Source of the DNA: JAGNGI01 sp035448825
GTDB taxonomy: Bacteria > Fidelibacterota > UBA2242
NCBI GenBank assembly: GCA_035448825.1
Contig: DAOTJS010000026.1
Span: 1-24,344 of the forward strand
Direction: 5' to 3'
DNA: 24,344 nucleotides
Both the position numbers and the translations under genes were made by a program. The notes under the pieces were generated by a model that saw only the letters and a program-made list of their open reading frames with translations, made no database searches and was not told the DNA's origin. Below, in pieces: positions 7,291 through 15,642 of the stretch (its first letter is position 1; each line of letters begins with the position of its first letter).

Positions 7291-8859
7291 ATGAGTCCTA
7301 AAAAGGGAAAAATCTTGTGGGTGGATGATGAAATCGAGTTGCTGAAAGCCCATATTCTATTCTTGCGTAGTCGCGGTTTTGAGGTTGTCCCGGTGTCGAA
7401 TGGCAATGACGCTGTCAATCTGGTTAGCCAGGAAAATTTCAATCTGGTGCTATTGGACGAAATGATGGCCGGCAAAGACGGACTGGCAACTCTGGCTGAC
7501 ATCAAAGCTCGTAAACCCGGTCTGCCGATAATTATGATTACCAAAAATGAGGAAGAAAGCCTGATGGAAAAAGCCATCGGCAGTAAGATTACCGATTACC
7601 TTACGAAGCCTGTCAATCCCAGCCAGGTACTAATGGCTTGTAAGAAAATACTCGAGCAACAGCGGATTTCTTCGGAACATGTTTCCCGCGAATATCTTGA
7701 GGAATTTCATACCATTTCTCAACGATTGTTTGATGATCTGGAAAGTAGTGATTGGATCGCAATTTATCAGAAATTGGCCGGGTGGGAAATTGAATTCGAC
7801 GATCATCCCGATCTGGGTTTGAATGAAACTCTCGAGGATCAAAAGCGCGACTGCAATATTGAATTCGCCAAATTCATCACTAAAAATTATAAAAAATGGG
7901 TTAACGATGATCCACACTTTCGCCCGATCCTTTCGCCGGATTTGATAACCCAGAAAGTATTGCCTCTTTTACAAAATGGACAGAAAGTATTGTTCCTCGT
8001 TATTGACTGTATGCGTTTAGATCAGTGGTACACTTTTGCTCCATTATTGTATGATTTATATAATGTTGATATAGATTATTACTTTTCAATTTTACCTTCA
8101 GCTACACCGTATTCGCGCAATGCTATTTTCAGCGGGCTTTTCCCCAGTGAAATCCAGCCGCTCTATCCGGACATCTGGACACCTGAAGATGAGGATGAGA
8201 CCTCTATGAATCGGCACGAAGCCGAAATGCTTGACAATCTGTTATCTTCAGCCGGGGTTGACCTGCGCGGGAAATTCAATTACTTGAAAATACTCGACTC
8301 CGATAATGGTTGGGCGCTCGAAAAACGCATTAACTCATACCTGGGTAATTCACTTATCGCGCTGGTGCTTAATTTTGTTGATATTCTGGCGCATCGCCGG
8401 GTAGATTCCGATATTTTAAAAGAAATTTTACCGAACGAATCCAGCTATCGTTCAATCGTGCGCACCTGGTTTCAGCATTCCTGGATTTTTTCGGTTTTGC
8501 GGAAATTTGCCGAAACCGATTTTACTATTATTTTAACCAGTGATCATGGCAGTATTCGGGTGCAAAACGATGTCAAGGTGATCGCCGACAAAACTACTTC
8601 TACCAATATTCGTTTTAAGAGTGGTAAAAATTTGAATTGTCCACCGAAATATGCCCTGAATATCAAAAACCCAGGCGAATATAAGTTGCCGGACCTGGGC
8701 ATTAATACCAATTATCTCATTGCCAAGGAAAATTTCTACTTTGTCTATCCGACCAATTATCACAAATTTCAAACTTTTTTCAAAGACACTTTCCAGCATG
8801 GCGGCATCTCGATGGAAGAGATGATTTTACCAGTTGTCACAATGACACCGAAGAAATAG
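7291..8859 (+). CDS. porX: PorX-like response regulator with PglZ domain
   Basis: With the ATG at 7291 the protein has 522 residues, the usual PorX length, and opens in the family style (KKGKILWVDDEIELL). A TTG four codons earlier (7279) is an alternative start. Residues about 6-125 form a receiver domain: acidic pocket in WVDDE, phospho-acceptor D56 (LLDEMM), conserved T in IIMITKNEE and K in YLTKPVNP. Residues about 200-520 form a PglZ domain of the alkaline phosphatase superfamily, with metal-site motifs LVIDCMRLD, SATPYSRNAIFSG (T272 is the expected nucleophile), LTSDHGS and DTFQHGGIS. In Porphyromonas gingivalis, PorX is paired with sensor PorY, controls the type IX secretion system and its PglZ domain cleaves oligonucleotides. 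No PorY or secretion gene is visible here. A cyclase gene lies upstream; tsaE follows after three bases. Confidence 0.88.
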   Translation: MSPKKGKILWVDDEIELLKAHILFLRSRGFEVVPVSNGNDAVNLVSQENFNLVLLDEMMAGKDGLATLADIKARKPGLPIIMITKNEEESLMEKAIGSKITDYLTKPVNPSQVLMACKKILEQQRISSEHVSREYLEEFHTISQRLFDDLESSDWIAIYQKLAGWEIEFDDHPDLGLNETLEDQKRDCNIEFAKFITKNYKKWVNDDPHFRPILSPDLITQKVLPLLQNGQKVLFLVIDCMRLDQWYTFAPLLYDLYNVDIDYYFSILPSATPYSRNAIFSGLFPSEIQPLYPDIWTPEDEDETSMNRHEAEMLDNLLSSAGVDLRGKFNYLKILDSDNGWALEKRINSYLGNSLIALVLNFVDILAHRRVDSDILKEILPNESSYRSIVRTWFQHSWIFSVLRKFAETDFTIILTSDHGSIRVQNDVKVIADKTTSTNIRFKSGKNLNCPPKYALNIKNPGEYKLPDLGINTNYLIAKENFYFVYPTNYHKFQTFFKDTFQHGGISMEEMILPVVTMTPKK

Positions 8860-8862
8860 ACT

Positions 8863-9327
8863 ATGATTTTGCAATTAATCAGCCGCAGTACGGATGAAAC
8901 TATCCGATTGGGTGAAATGTTGGCAACCTGTTTGAAGCCCGGAACGGTAGTTGCCCTAATTGGCGAATTAGCCGCCGGTAAGACTACCTTGATCAAGGGC
9001 ATCTGTCGTGGGCTGGGCGTAACTCGTCCGATCGAAAGCCCGACTTTTACCTTAGTCAATGAATATCCCGGCTCGATTTACCATATTGATTGTTATCGCG
9101 AACAGCGTCTGACGGAATGGCTGGAACTTGGCATCAACGAATATTTGTATAGTGACGGTATAACCTTAATCGAATGGGCAGACCGAATCAAGCCGCTTCT
9201 ACCGGAGACTACTTTATTTATTGATATGCGCCAGAATTTCAACGATGATACGGTTCGCTATCTGGAAATCCAGGGTTCGCCAAATCTAATCTCACAAATT
9301 GCTAGTCTTCAAACCGTCTCTTATTAA
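8863..9327 (+). CDS. tsaE: tRNA t6A37 threonylcarbamoyl transferase ATPase subunit TsaE
   Basis: A 154-residue cytoplasmic P-loop ATPase of normal TsaE length. It works with TsaB and TsaD to transfer threonylcarbamoyl to A37 of ANN-decoding tRNAs, where its ATPase activity permits turnover. The Walker A motif is GELAAGKTT at residues 34-42, the switch region carries SPTFTLVNEY (59-68), and HIDCYR (74-79) provides the conserved aspartate. IEWADRI near residue 108 is another family signature. The gene starts three bases after the PorX-like stop and precedes tsaB, the usual partnership; tsaD is not in this window. Confidence 0.95.
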   Translation: MILQLISRSTDETIRLGEMLATCLKPGTVVALIGELAAGKTTLIKGICRGLGVTRPIESPTFTLVNEYPGSIYHIDCYREQRLTEWLELGINEYLYSDGITLIEWADRIKPLLPETTLFIDMRQNFNDDTVRYLEIQGSPNLISQIASLQTVSY

Positions 9328-9367
9328 CTATGAACTCTTAACTTCCAACTATATACTTTGAACTCTA
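9326..9367 (+). repeat. Degenerate heptanucleotide tandem repeat between tsaE and tsaB
   Basis: Six units occur at an exact 7-base period starting at 9326, 9333, 9340, 9347, 9354 and 9361: AACTATG, AACTCTT, AACTTCC, AACTATA, TACTTTG, AACTCTA. Five of the six begin AACT and the other TACT. The array begins within the tsaE stop codon and runs into the first codons of tsaB. A period of seven is not a coding period, so this is a short tandem repeat rather than a peptide repeat. Confidence 0.75.
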
Positions 9368-10020
9368 TTTCTCCCAAACTCATCCTCGGTATCGAAACGG
9401 CAACCCTCAATTGTAGTGTCGGTCTCGTTCAGGGTGCAAAAATCATAGGTCAAAAAAATGTTATGAATCGTGCCGTTCATTCCGAGAAACTAATCGAGTT
9501 AGTTGATGACGTGCTGAAGCCTGATTTTGCCTTTGCGGATGTAGATGCCATTGCGATTAGCATCGGACCGGGCTCGTACACCGGACTGAGAATTGGTCTG
9601 GCAACGGCTAAGGGATTAGCATTTGATAAGCAATTGCCGATTCTGCCGGTGCCAACTTTGACTGCGCTGGAAGTTTCCGCACGTCGGGAAGTGATCGGAG
9701 GTGCAGTTTTTTTCATAAAATCGCATCGTGATCTGGTTTATTATACTGTTGCCGGGGGAAATGAGCCATTAATTCTAAAACGAAAAATAGCTTACGCTCC
9801 GATCGGCACAGTTGCCGAACTTTATCCTGAACATTTACTGGTTGGTGACAACGCATTTGACGGGCAATTTGGGAACCGTCTGACGGTATGTTTCCCGGCG
9901 GGAGATATTGTTGCCCAGCTGGGAGCCGATTATTTTGAAGATTTATTACCGTTAAGTCGTCCGGATTTGGAGCCGGATTATCATTCCAATCTGGAGGCCA
10001 GAGTATGGCCGCTAAAATAG
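9358..10020 (+). CDS. tsaB: tRNA t6A37 threonylcarbamoyltransferase complex dimerization subunit TsaB
   Basis: A 220-residue ASKHA-fold protein that binds TsaD and TsaE to form the t6A synthesis complex; TsaB itself is a non-catalytic scaffold. Family signatures are LILGIETATLNCSVGL at the start, the HSEKLIELVDDVL helix near residue 45, and the DAIAISIGPGSYTGLRIGLATAKGLA block near 65-85, including GPGSYTGLR. The start chosen is TTG at 9358, the only plausible start codon in frame: an in-frame TGA is at 9331-9333 and no ATG follows before the conserved first strand. It lies inside the heptamer repeat and lacks a clear ribosome site, so expression may be low or depend on readthrough from tsaE. 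The 3' end overlaps rimI by 16 bases. Confidence 0.93.
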   Translation: MNSISPKLILGIETATLNCSVGLVQGAKIIGQKNVMNRAVHSEKLIELVDDVLKPDFAFADVDAIAISIGPGSYTGLRIGLATAKGLAFDKQLPILPVPTLTALEVSARREVIGGAVFFIKSHRDLVYYTVAGGNEPLILKRKIAYAPIGTVAELYPEHLLVGDNAFDGQFGNRLTVCFPAGDIVAQLGADYFEDLLPLSRPDLEPDYHSNLEARVWPLK

Positions 10021-10454
10021 ATGTCCGAATACGGCGGGCTGACGAATCGGATTTACCGGCTATTCTGGCAATCGAAGAAAAATCATTCGTAACCGCCTGG
10101 ACTGAAGATTATTTCCGCCACGAATTATACAATCCCGTTAGTCGTTTTTATGTACTCGAAAAAGAGAAGAAAATACTCGGATATATTGTCATCTGGCTCT
10201 TTGCAGATGAGTCGCACATTGCCAATATTGCCGTTCATCCTGAATTTAGAAATGCCGGTTTAGGTGGAAAATTGTTAAATTTCTCTTTTGAAATTGCGCA
10301 TCGAAATGGAGCAAAGATGATAACCCTGGAAGTTAATGAGCGTAATTTAGCCGCTCGCCGTTTATATGAAAAATTTCAGTTTGTTTTAACCGGACGGCGG
10401 GCGCACTATTATGAAAATAAGGACGATGCCTTGATATTGACTCGCCCGCTTTGA
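10005..10454 (+). CDS. rimI: Ribosomal protein S18-alanine N-acetyltransferase RimI
   Basis: A 149-residue single-domain GNAT acetyltransferase that transfers acetyl from acetyl-CoA to a protein N-terminus, in the model case alanine 1 of ribosomal protein S18. The acetyl-CoA binding motif is RNAGLGG at residues 82-88, preceded by the strand ANIAVHPE. E109 and Y121 in the LEVNERNLAARRLYEKFQF block line up with the catalytic pair of E. coli RimI. Start ATG 10005 is supported by GGAGG at 9993-9997 inside the end of tsaB, which it overlaps by 16 bases. The tsaE-tsaB-rimI order is a very common operon and strengthens the RimI call over other GNAT families. Confidence 0.93.
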   Translation: MAAKIDVRIRRADESDLPAILAIEEKSFVTAWTEDYFRHELYNPVSRFYVLEKEKKILGYIVIWLFADESHIANIAVHPEFRNAGLGGKLLNFSFEIAHRNGAKMITLEVNERNLAARRLYEKFQFVLTGRRAHYYENKDDALILTRPL

Positions 10455-10464
10455 TGAGGTAAGT

Positions 10465-11310
10465 ATGGCTGACTGGTTTCAAAGAACGAAAAAGGGTCTG
10501 CTCGGAACTGAGAAGAAAGTTATCCCTGATGGACTCTGGGTGAAGTGCCCAACCTGTAATGAATACCTTTATAAACGTGAACTCGATAAAAACTATTGGG
10601 TTTGTCCTCATTGTAGCTATCATTTTCGGATTCCCTGCGAAAATTATATCAAAATGTTAGTCGGAGATGAGTTTGAGGAATTTGGTTTGGAACTGTGCTC
10701 GAATGATCCTCTTCAATTCAAGGATTCTAAAAAATATACCGAACGCTTGAAGCAAGCAATGAGCCAAACTGGCTCGAATGAGGCCGTTAGAACCGTAACC
10801 GGTCGGGTAGACGATGTGCCGGTCGTGTTATGCGTTATGGATTTTAACTTTATCGGCGGTAGTATGGGTTCGGTTGTGGGTGAGAAAATCGCGCGCGCTA
10901 CCGATAAGGCTCGCGAATTGCATATGCCTTTGATAATTGTGTCTCAATCCGGTGGAGCACGAATGCAGGAGGGCATTTTCTCCTTAATGCAAATGGCAAA
11001 GACTAGTGCGAAATTGACGCGCTTTCATGAAGACGGCGGACTGTTTATCTCCATTTTAACTGATCCGACAGCCGGTGGCACGACGGCTAGCTTTGCGATG
11101 CTCGGTGATTTGATAATTTCCGAACCGGGTGCTTTTATCGGATTCGCCGGGCCCCGAGTTATTAAACAGACCATCGGCCAGGAACTGCCGGAAGGCTTTC
11201 AGCATGCCGAATTTCTGCTCGAGAAGGGTTTTATTGATATTATCTCACCGCGTTCGGAACTGCACCAGCTGATAAGTAAAATTTTGAAGTTTTTTTATGA
11301 GCCCAGATAA
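10465..11310 (+). CDS. accD: Acetyl-CoA carboxylase carboxyltransferase subunit beta
   Basis: A 281-residue subunit of the carboxyltransferase that moves the carboxyl group from biotin carboxyl carrier protein to acetyl-CoA, giving malonyl-CoA for fatty acid synthesis. A four-cysteine zinc ribbon (C28, C31, C47, C50) lies at the N-terminus, where AccD is known to bind nucleic acid. The crotonase-like core shows the FNFIGGSMGSVVGEKI, SQSGGARMQEG and DPTAGGTTASFAMLGD blocks that bind acetyl-CoA. Length is typical. GAGG at 10456-10459 supports the start. The gene ends with a 14-base overlap with surE; accA is elsewhere. Confidence 0.97.
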   Translation: MADWFQRTKKGLLGTEKKVIPDGLWVKCPTCNEYLYKRELDKNYWVCPHCSYHFRIPCENYIKMLVGDEFEEFGLELCSNDPLQFKDSKKYTERLKQAMSQTGSNEAVRTVTGRVDDVPVVLCVMDFNFIGGSMGSVVGEKIARATDKARELHMPLIIVSQSGGARMQEGIFSLMQMAKTSAKLTRFHEDGGLFISILTDPTAGGTTASFAMLGDLIISEPGAFIGFAGPRVIKQTIGQELPEGFQHAEFLLEKGFIDIISPRSELHQLISKILKFFYEPR

Positions 11311-12079
11311 GCCCTTTATTTTGGTAACTAATGACGACGGTATCGCTGCGCCGGGTATAAATGCGCTGGCAATGGCGCTGCAATCAATTGGCGAAGTAAT
11401 TGTCGTCGCGCCCGACAGTGAAAGAAGCGCAGTCGGGCATGCTATTACTCTATCAGATCCGATTCGAGTGACGGATTTTAGTAAAAATGGGTTATGGCGT
11501 GGATTTTCGGTCTCGGGAACACCGGCCGATTGCGTCAAAATTGCGGTCGGAGCACTTCTGAAACGCCGACCCGATCTCGTCGTTTCTGGGATCAATCTCG
11601 GTTCCAATGCCGGTATTAATGTAATTTATTCTGGAACGGTTTCGGCGGCTACGGAAGGCACGATTCTGGGAATACCCTCGATTGCTGTTTCCCTGGCTAC
11701 ATATTCTGATCCAATTTTCGAGACAGCCGCCGAATTTGCCGTTAAAATCTCTCAACTTATTCTCAAGAAAGGTTTGCCGGAGCGGACTCTATTGAATATC
11801 AATGTTCCCAATGTACCGAAGGAACAAATTCGTGGTATTCGGATAACTCGCCAGGGGATGGCAAATTTTGCCGAACTCTTTGACCGACGGGTAGACCCCC
11901 GCGATCGCATTTATTACTGGATGGATGGTAAAAAAGCCGAGCTCGAAGAGGGCGAAGACGTTGATGACGTCGCTATCCGTGAGAATCTAATCTCGATTAC
12001 CCCTGTCAAATATGATTTAACCAACTATGAATTTATTCCGGAATTAAGGAACTGGCTAAAAGAATGTGAGGAAAAATGA
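11297..12079 (+). CDS. surE: 5'/3'-nucleotidase SurE
   Basis: A 260-residue metal-dependent phosphatase that dephosphorylates nucleoside 5'- and 3'-monophosphates and, in some species, exopolyphosphate; linked to stationary-phase survival. Signature motifs are LVTNDDGI with metal ligands D13 and D14, APDSERSAVGHAITL near 36-50, SGTPADCV near 75, and VSGINLGSNAG near 95, followed by SGTVSAATEG. The start codon lies inside accD (14-base overlap) and the stop overlaps the guaA start as ATGA, so accD, surE and guaA are likely translationally coupled. Confidence 0.96.
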   Translation: MSPDKPFILVTNDDGIAAPGINALAMALQSIGEVIVVAPDSERSAVGHAITLSDPIRVTDFSKNGLWRGFSVSGTPADCVKIAVGALLKRRPDLVVSGINLGSNAGINVIYSGTVSAATEGTILGIPSIAVSLATYSDPIFETAAEFAVKISQLILKKGLPERTLLNINVPNVPKEQIRGIRITRQGMANFAELFDRRVDPRDRIYYWMDGKKAELEEGEDVDDVAIRENLISITPVKYDLTNYEFIPELRNWLKECEEK

Positions 12080-13617
12080 GCAACATTTGTAAAGTTTGGA
12101 TTGTAGATTTTGGTTCACAATATACTCAATTAATTGCCCGCAGGGTACGGGATATGTCGGTCTATTCCGAAATTGTACCGCCGAGTGTGACTGCCCGTGA
12201 AGCCACTGAACAACAGGTGAACGCACTAATTTTGTCCGGCGGGCCGGCCAGCGTCAATGCCGCAGAAGCGCCGCAGATTTCTCCCGATTTCTTCGAGATG
12301 GATTTGCCGATATTAGGGATTTGCTATGGACTGCAATTGATCGCGCGCTATTTCGGGGCGCGGGTGCATTCTGACATTCATCGGGAATACGGTTCCTCGT
12401 TGATTGAAATTAAAAAACAGCATGTTTTGTTCGATGGCGTTGCGACGCCAACTCAGGTCTGGATGAGTCATGGCGATCACGTAGATTCTTTACCGAACGG
12501 CTTTGAAATTATTGCGATGTCAACGAATAATGTCCCAGCCGCGTTAGCGCATACTTCCCGTCGCATTATGGGACTTCAGTTTCATCCGGAAGTCGAACAT
12601 ACTACGGAAGGGAGGAAAATCCTGGCGAATTTCCTCTTTAAAATTGCCGGACTTCGGCCGGATTGGACGCCGGAAAAATTTATCGAGCAAACTATTGCCG
12701 ATATTCGTCAGCGAACCGGCCAGGGACAGGTTTTAATGGCGATGAGTGGCGGCGTAGATTCTTCCACGATGGGAGTTCTGATCAATCGGGCCATTGGACA
12801 ACGCTGTATTCCGGTTTTTATCAATCACGGCCTGTTGCGTCAGACTGAACAAATTCAGGTTGTCCGGCAATTAAAAGATCAAATGGGATTGCCAATTCGC
12901 AGTTATAATTATTCACGTCAATTTCTGAGCGCCTTGAAAGGAGTAACCAATCCCGAGCGCAAACGCAAAATAATCGGCCGGGAATTTATTCGAGCTTTTG
13001 AGGAGATTGCCCAGCAATTTCCGGATGTAAAGTTTCTGGCGCAAGGTACACTCTATCCTGATGTTATCGAAAGTCATTCAGTCAATGGTCCGTCGCAGGT
13101 CATCAAAAGTCATCACAACGTCGGCGGTCTGCCGAAAAGAATGAATTTTCAGCTAATCGAGCCTTTTAGTCGTCTTTTTAAAGACGAAGTGCGCAAAATC
13201 GGGCGCGAACTCGGAATCCCTGAGCAAATTTTAGGGCGGCATCCGTTTCCGGGACCGGGATTAGCTGTTCGTATTTTAGGCGAAGTTACCCCGCGCCGAC
13301 TTAGCATTCTACGGCGAGCGGATGCCATTTACATCGAAGAATTACGTTCCAGCGGTTATTATGATAAAGTCTGGCAGGCTTTCGCAATCCTGATTCCAGT
13401 AAAAACTGTCGGTGTTATGGGTGACAAACGCACCTATGAAAATGCCCTCGCTTTACGTGCTGTCACAAGCAGTGATGGTATGACGGCCGACTGGGCGCGA
13501 CTGCCGGATACGTTACTCAGCCGCATTGCCAACCGCATCGTCAATGAAGTCCGCGGCATCAATCGCGTCGTATATGATGTCACTTCCAAACCACCAGCGA
13601 CGATTGAATGGGAATAA
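12076..13617 (+). CDS. guaA: GMP synthase (glutamine-hydrolysing)
   Basis: A 513-residue two-domain enzyme, full length for the family, converting XMP, ATP and glutamine to GMP. The N-terminal class I glutamine amidotransferase domain (about 1-195) has the triad C83 (GICYGLQ), H170 and E172 (FHPEVEHT). The ATP pyrophosphatase domain has the PP-loop SGGVDSS at 224-230, and the C-terminal dimerisation domain carries the HPFPGPGLAVRILGE block and ends in the family-typical KPPATIEWE. GAGGA at 12068-12072 precedes the ATG, which overlaps the surE stop by four bases. Confidence 0.98.
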   Translation: MSNICKVWIVDFGSQYTQLIARRVRDMSVYSEIVPPSVTAREATEQQVNALILSGGPASVNAAEAPQISPDFFEMDLPILGICYGLQLIARYFGARVHSDIHREYGSSLIEIKKQHVLFDGVATPTQVWMSHGDHVDSLPNGFEIIAMSTNNVPAALAHTSRRIMGLQFHPEVEHTTEGRKILANFLFKIAGLRPDWTPEKFIEQTIADIRQRTGQGQVLMAMSGGVDSSTMGVLINRAIGQRCIPVFINHGLLRQTEQIQVVRQLKDQMGLPIRSYNYSRQFLSALKGVTNPERKRKIIGREFIRAFEEIAQQFPDVKFLAQGTLYPDVIESHSVNGPSQVIKSHHNVGGLPKRMNFQLIEPFSRLFKDEVRKIGRELGIPEQILGRHPFPGPGLAVRILGEVTPRRLSILRRADAIYIEELRSSGYYDKVWQAFAILIPVKTVGVMGDKRTYENALALRAVTSSDGMTADWARLPDTLLSRIANRIVNEVRGINRVVYDVTSKPPATIEWE

Positions 13618-13629
13618 TTTAATTTTTTG

Positions 13630-15642
13630 ATGATGATAAAATTACCCAGAACAACTGCCCTTTTTCTCGCTATTTTCTTGATTTTGTGGTCTAGCCTGTT
13701 AGCCGACCAAACGACTGACAAACTGCAAAATTTGCTCGACGAGGGAATAGCCTGTTATAATGCAGAGAAATATTGGGATGCTCAGAATATTTTTAAGACA
13801 ATAAACGCCATACCCCAAGCCGAAAATCCTTACCTGACGACTTCCACTTTAATGTTGATTAAAACGGCTTATCGGCTGGGCGAAGCGGAGAAAAGCGTCG
13901 CTCTGGCTTACGATTTTTTGCGGAATTATCCGTGGTCGAAATATGTTAAGGAAGTAAAATTGACTTTAGCCGAAGCGCTATTATCGCTGGGTAATTATCA
14001 GGAAGCGTTGCGAATTTATCTGGATTTGTTGAAAAATTACTCTGATGGGGAAATCCAATCCCAATGTGAAGATGTTCTCAATAAATTAATTGATTTTTAT
14101 CTCGAAACTGAGGCGGTTAAAGCCCTACGTGATTCAACTTCCGATAATTTTTCCAGGCAATATTTGACGATAAAATTAGCCGAGAAATATCACGCTGAAG
14201 GCCGAACCGACTTCGCTGAAGCCGAGCTAAAGCAATTGCCTGCTCGTCTCGAAAATAAATATTTACGCGACCAGTTACAGAAAGTCGAAATCCAGCTCAA
14301 GAAGCCGCCAGTCGTTCGGAAATACATTGGGGTAATCCTGCCGTTGTCAGGTTCGAATTCTTCTTCCGGTCGAGAAATTTTGAATGGGGTTAAATACGCT
14401 ATCGCCAATTATCGTAAAAATAATTCCGAAGATATTGTAGCCCTGGTCTTTGATAATCGAAGCGACGGCGTTCTGAGTCTCAAACAAGCCGAATTTCTGG
14501 CCAGAAGTCCCAGGGTGCTGGCTATCTTTGGTCCGCTATTAACTGAAAATGCTATTTTAGTTGCGGTCATTGCCAATCAGTATCATATTCCAATGATCAC
14601 GCCGACGGCATCTGGCAGTCAGCTGGCTTCGCTTGGTCCTTATGTTTTCCAGGCAAATGTTGATTACGAGAATCTCGGGCGTTTTCTGGGAATGTATGGA
14701 GCAAAAGTAAAAGGTTTAAGAACCGTGGCAACTATCGCACCGGCGGACGAATTTGGCAAAGAATTGACCGATGCCTTCTGCCGGGCAATTGATGAATCAG
14801 GCGGGCAGGTAATTTCGCAACAATGGTATCGAGGCGAGCCGACCGATCTTCAATATCAGATCAATAACTTGAAGCTGACAGCCATTGATCATGCCATTAA
14901 TCATTTCGAGTCACGCTTCAATCTGGCGAAAAAGCAATTAGTGGAATTAGTGAGCACTAATCCTCTTTATTTCAATGATTCACTGCGAATGGTTGTCGGC
15001 GATAAATATTGCTTTGTTTTCAAGCGCGATACTACTTATCGCCTTTCCATCCAGGATGCTCTCATAATGACCGGCTTGATGAAGAGTACGGATTTTGAGA
15101 CTCCTGATCCTGATACAATTACCTTTCCACCTGGAATTGTGGATGGATTTCTGATTCCAGCTCGGGCGGACGATGCTCGACTTATTGTACCTCAATTGGT
15201 TTATTATGATATTCGCGCTAATATTTTTGGTAGTGCCAACTGGAATGAACCGGAATTATTAAGGAAGAATCAGACTGTTTTGCGAAACCTTTATTTTATC
15301 TCGGATTACTATATTGAGACAGAATCGCAAAATTATCGTCGGATGGCGAATGATTTTAAAAAGAATTTCGGTAAAGAACCAGGACGGATGGAATTATATG
15401 GGTATGATACGATGAATGCCCTGCTCGCAGTGTTCAAAAACGGCGCACATACGCGTGAATCGGTGCGGCAAGGGCTTCTGGAAATGCCGGTCTATCGCGG
15501 ACTATGTCGCAATATTTCCTTCCAGGGTAACCGTCCACGCATCAATTCCTGCGCCTTCATACTTGGTTTCGAGCAAAATAAAATCCAGCCGGTGGCGATT
15601 ATCGAAAACGGCGCTATCGTTGAAGAAAAAACTAAGCCATAA
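13630..15642 (+). CDS. TPR plus periplasmic-binding-fold protein, LpoA-like
   Basis: About 670 residues. A signal peptide (core ALFLAIFLILWSSLLA) lacks a lipobox cysteine. Residues about 25-210 are helical repeats of TPR type (for example CYNAEKYWDAQNIF, LSLGNYQEALRIYLDLL, YHAEGRTDFAEAEL). From about residue 232 a type I periplasmic-binding fold begins (YIGVILPLSGSNSSSGREILNGVKYAI), with GPLLTENAILVAVIANQYHIPMITPTASG near 310, and the LYGYDTMNALLAVF helix late in the chain. This order and length resemble LpoA, the activator of penicillin-binding protein 1A, and also LivK-like ABC solute-binding proteins; no permease or ATPase gene is nearby, which favours the activator-like role weakly. TTG 13627 and ATG 13630 and 13633 are alternative starts; ATG was preferred. 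It overlaps pgeF by one base. Confidence 0.8.
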   Translation: MMIKLPRTTALFLAIFLILWSSLLADQTTDKLQNLLDEGIACYNAEKYWDAQNIFKTINAIPQAENPYLTTSTLMLIKTAYRLGEAEKSVALAYDFLRNYPWSKYVKEVKLTLAEALLSLGNYQEALRIYLDLLKNYSDGEIQSQCEDVLNKLIDFYLETEAVKALRDSTSDNFSRQYLTIKLAEKYHAEGRTDFAEAELKQLPARLENKYLRDQLQKVEIQLKKPPVVRKYIGVILPLSGSNSSSGREILNGVKYAIANYRKNNSEDIVALVFDNRSDGVLSLKQAEFLARSPRVLAIFGPLLTENAILVAVIANQYHIPMITPTASGSQLASLGPYVFQANVDYENLGRFLGMYGAKVKGLRTVATIAPADEFGKELTDAFCRAIDESGGQVISQQWYRGEPTDLQYQINNLKLTAIDHAINHFESRFNLAKKQLVELVSTNPLYFNDSLRMVVGDKYCFVFKRDTTYRLSIQDALIMTGLMKSTDFETPDPDTITFPPGIVDGFLIPARADDARLIVPQLVYYDIRANIFGSANWNEPELLRKNQTVLRNLYFISDYYIETESQNYRRMANDFKKNFGKEPGRMELYGYDTMNALLAVFKNGAHTRESVRQGLLEMPVYRGLCRNISFQGNRPRINSCAFILGFEQNKIQPVAIIENGAIVEEKTKP

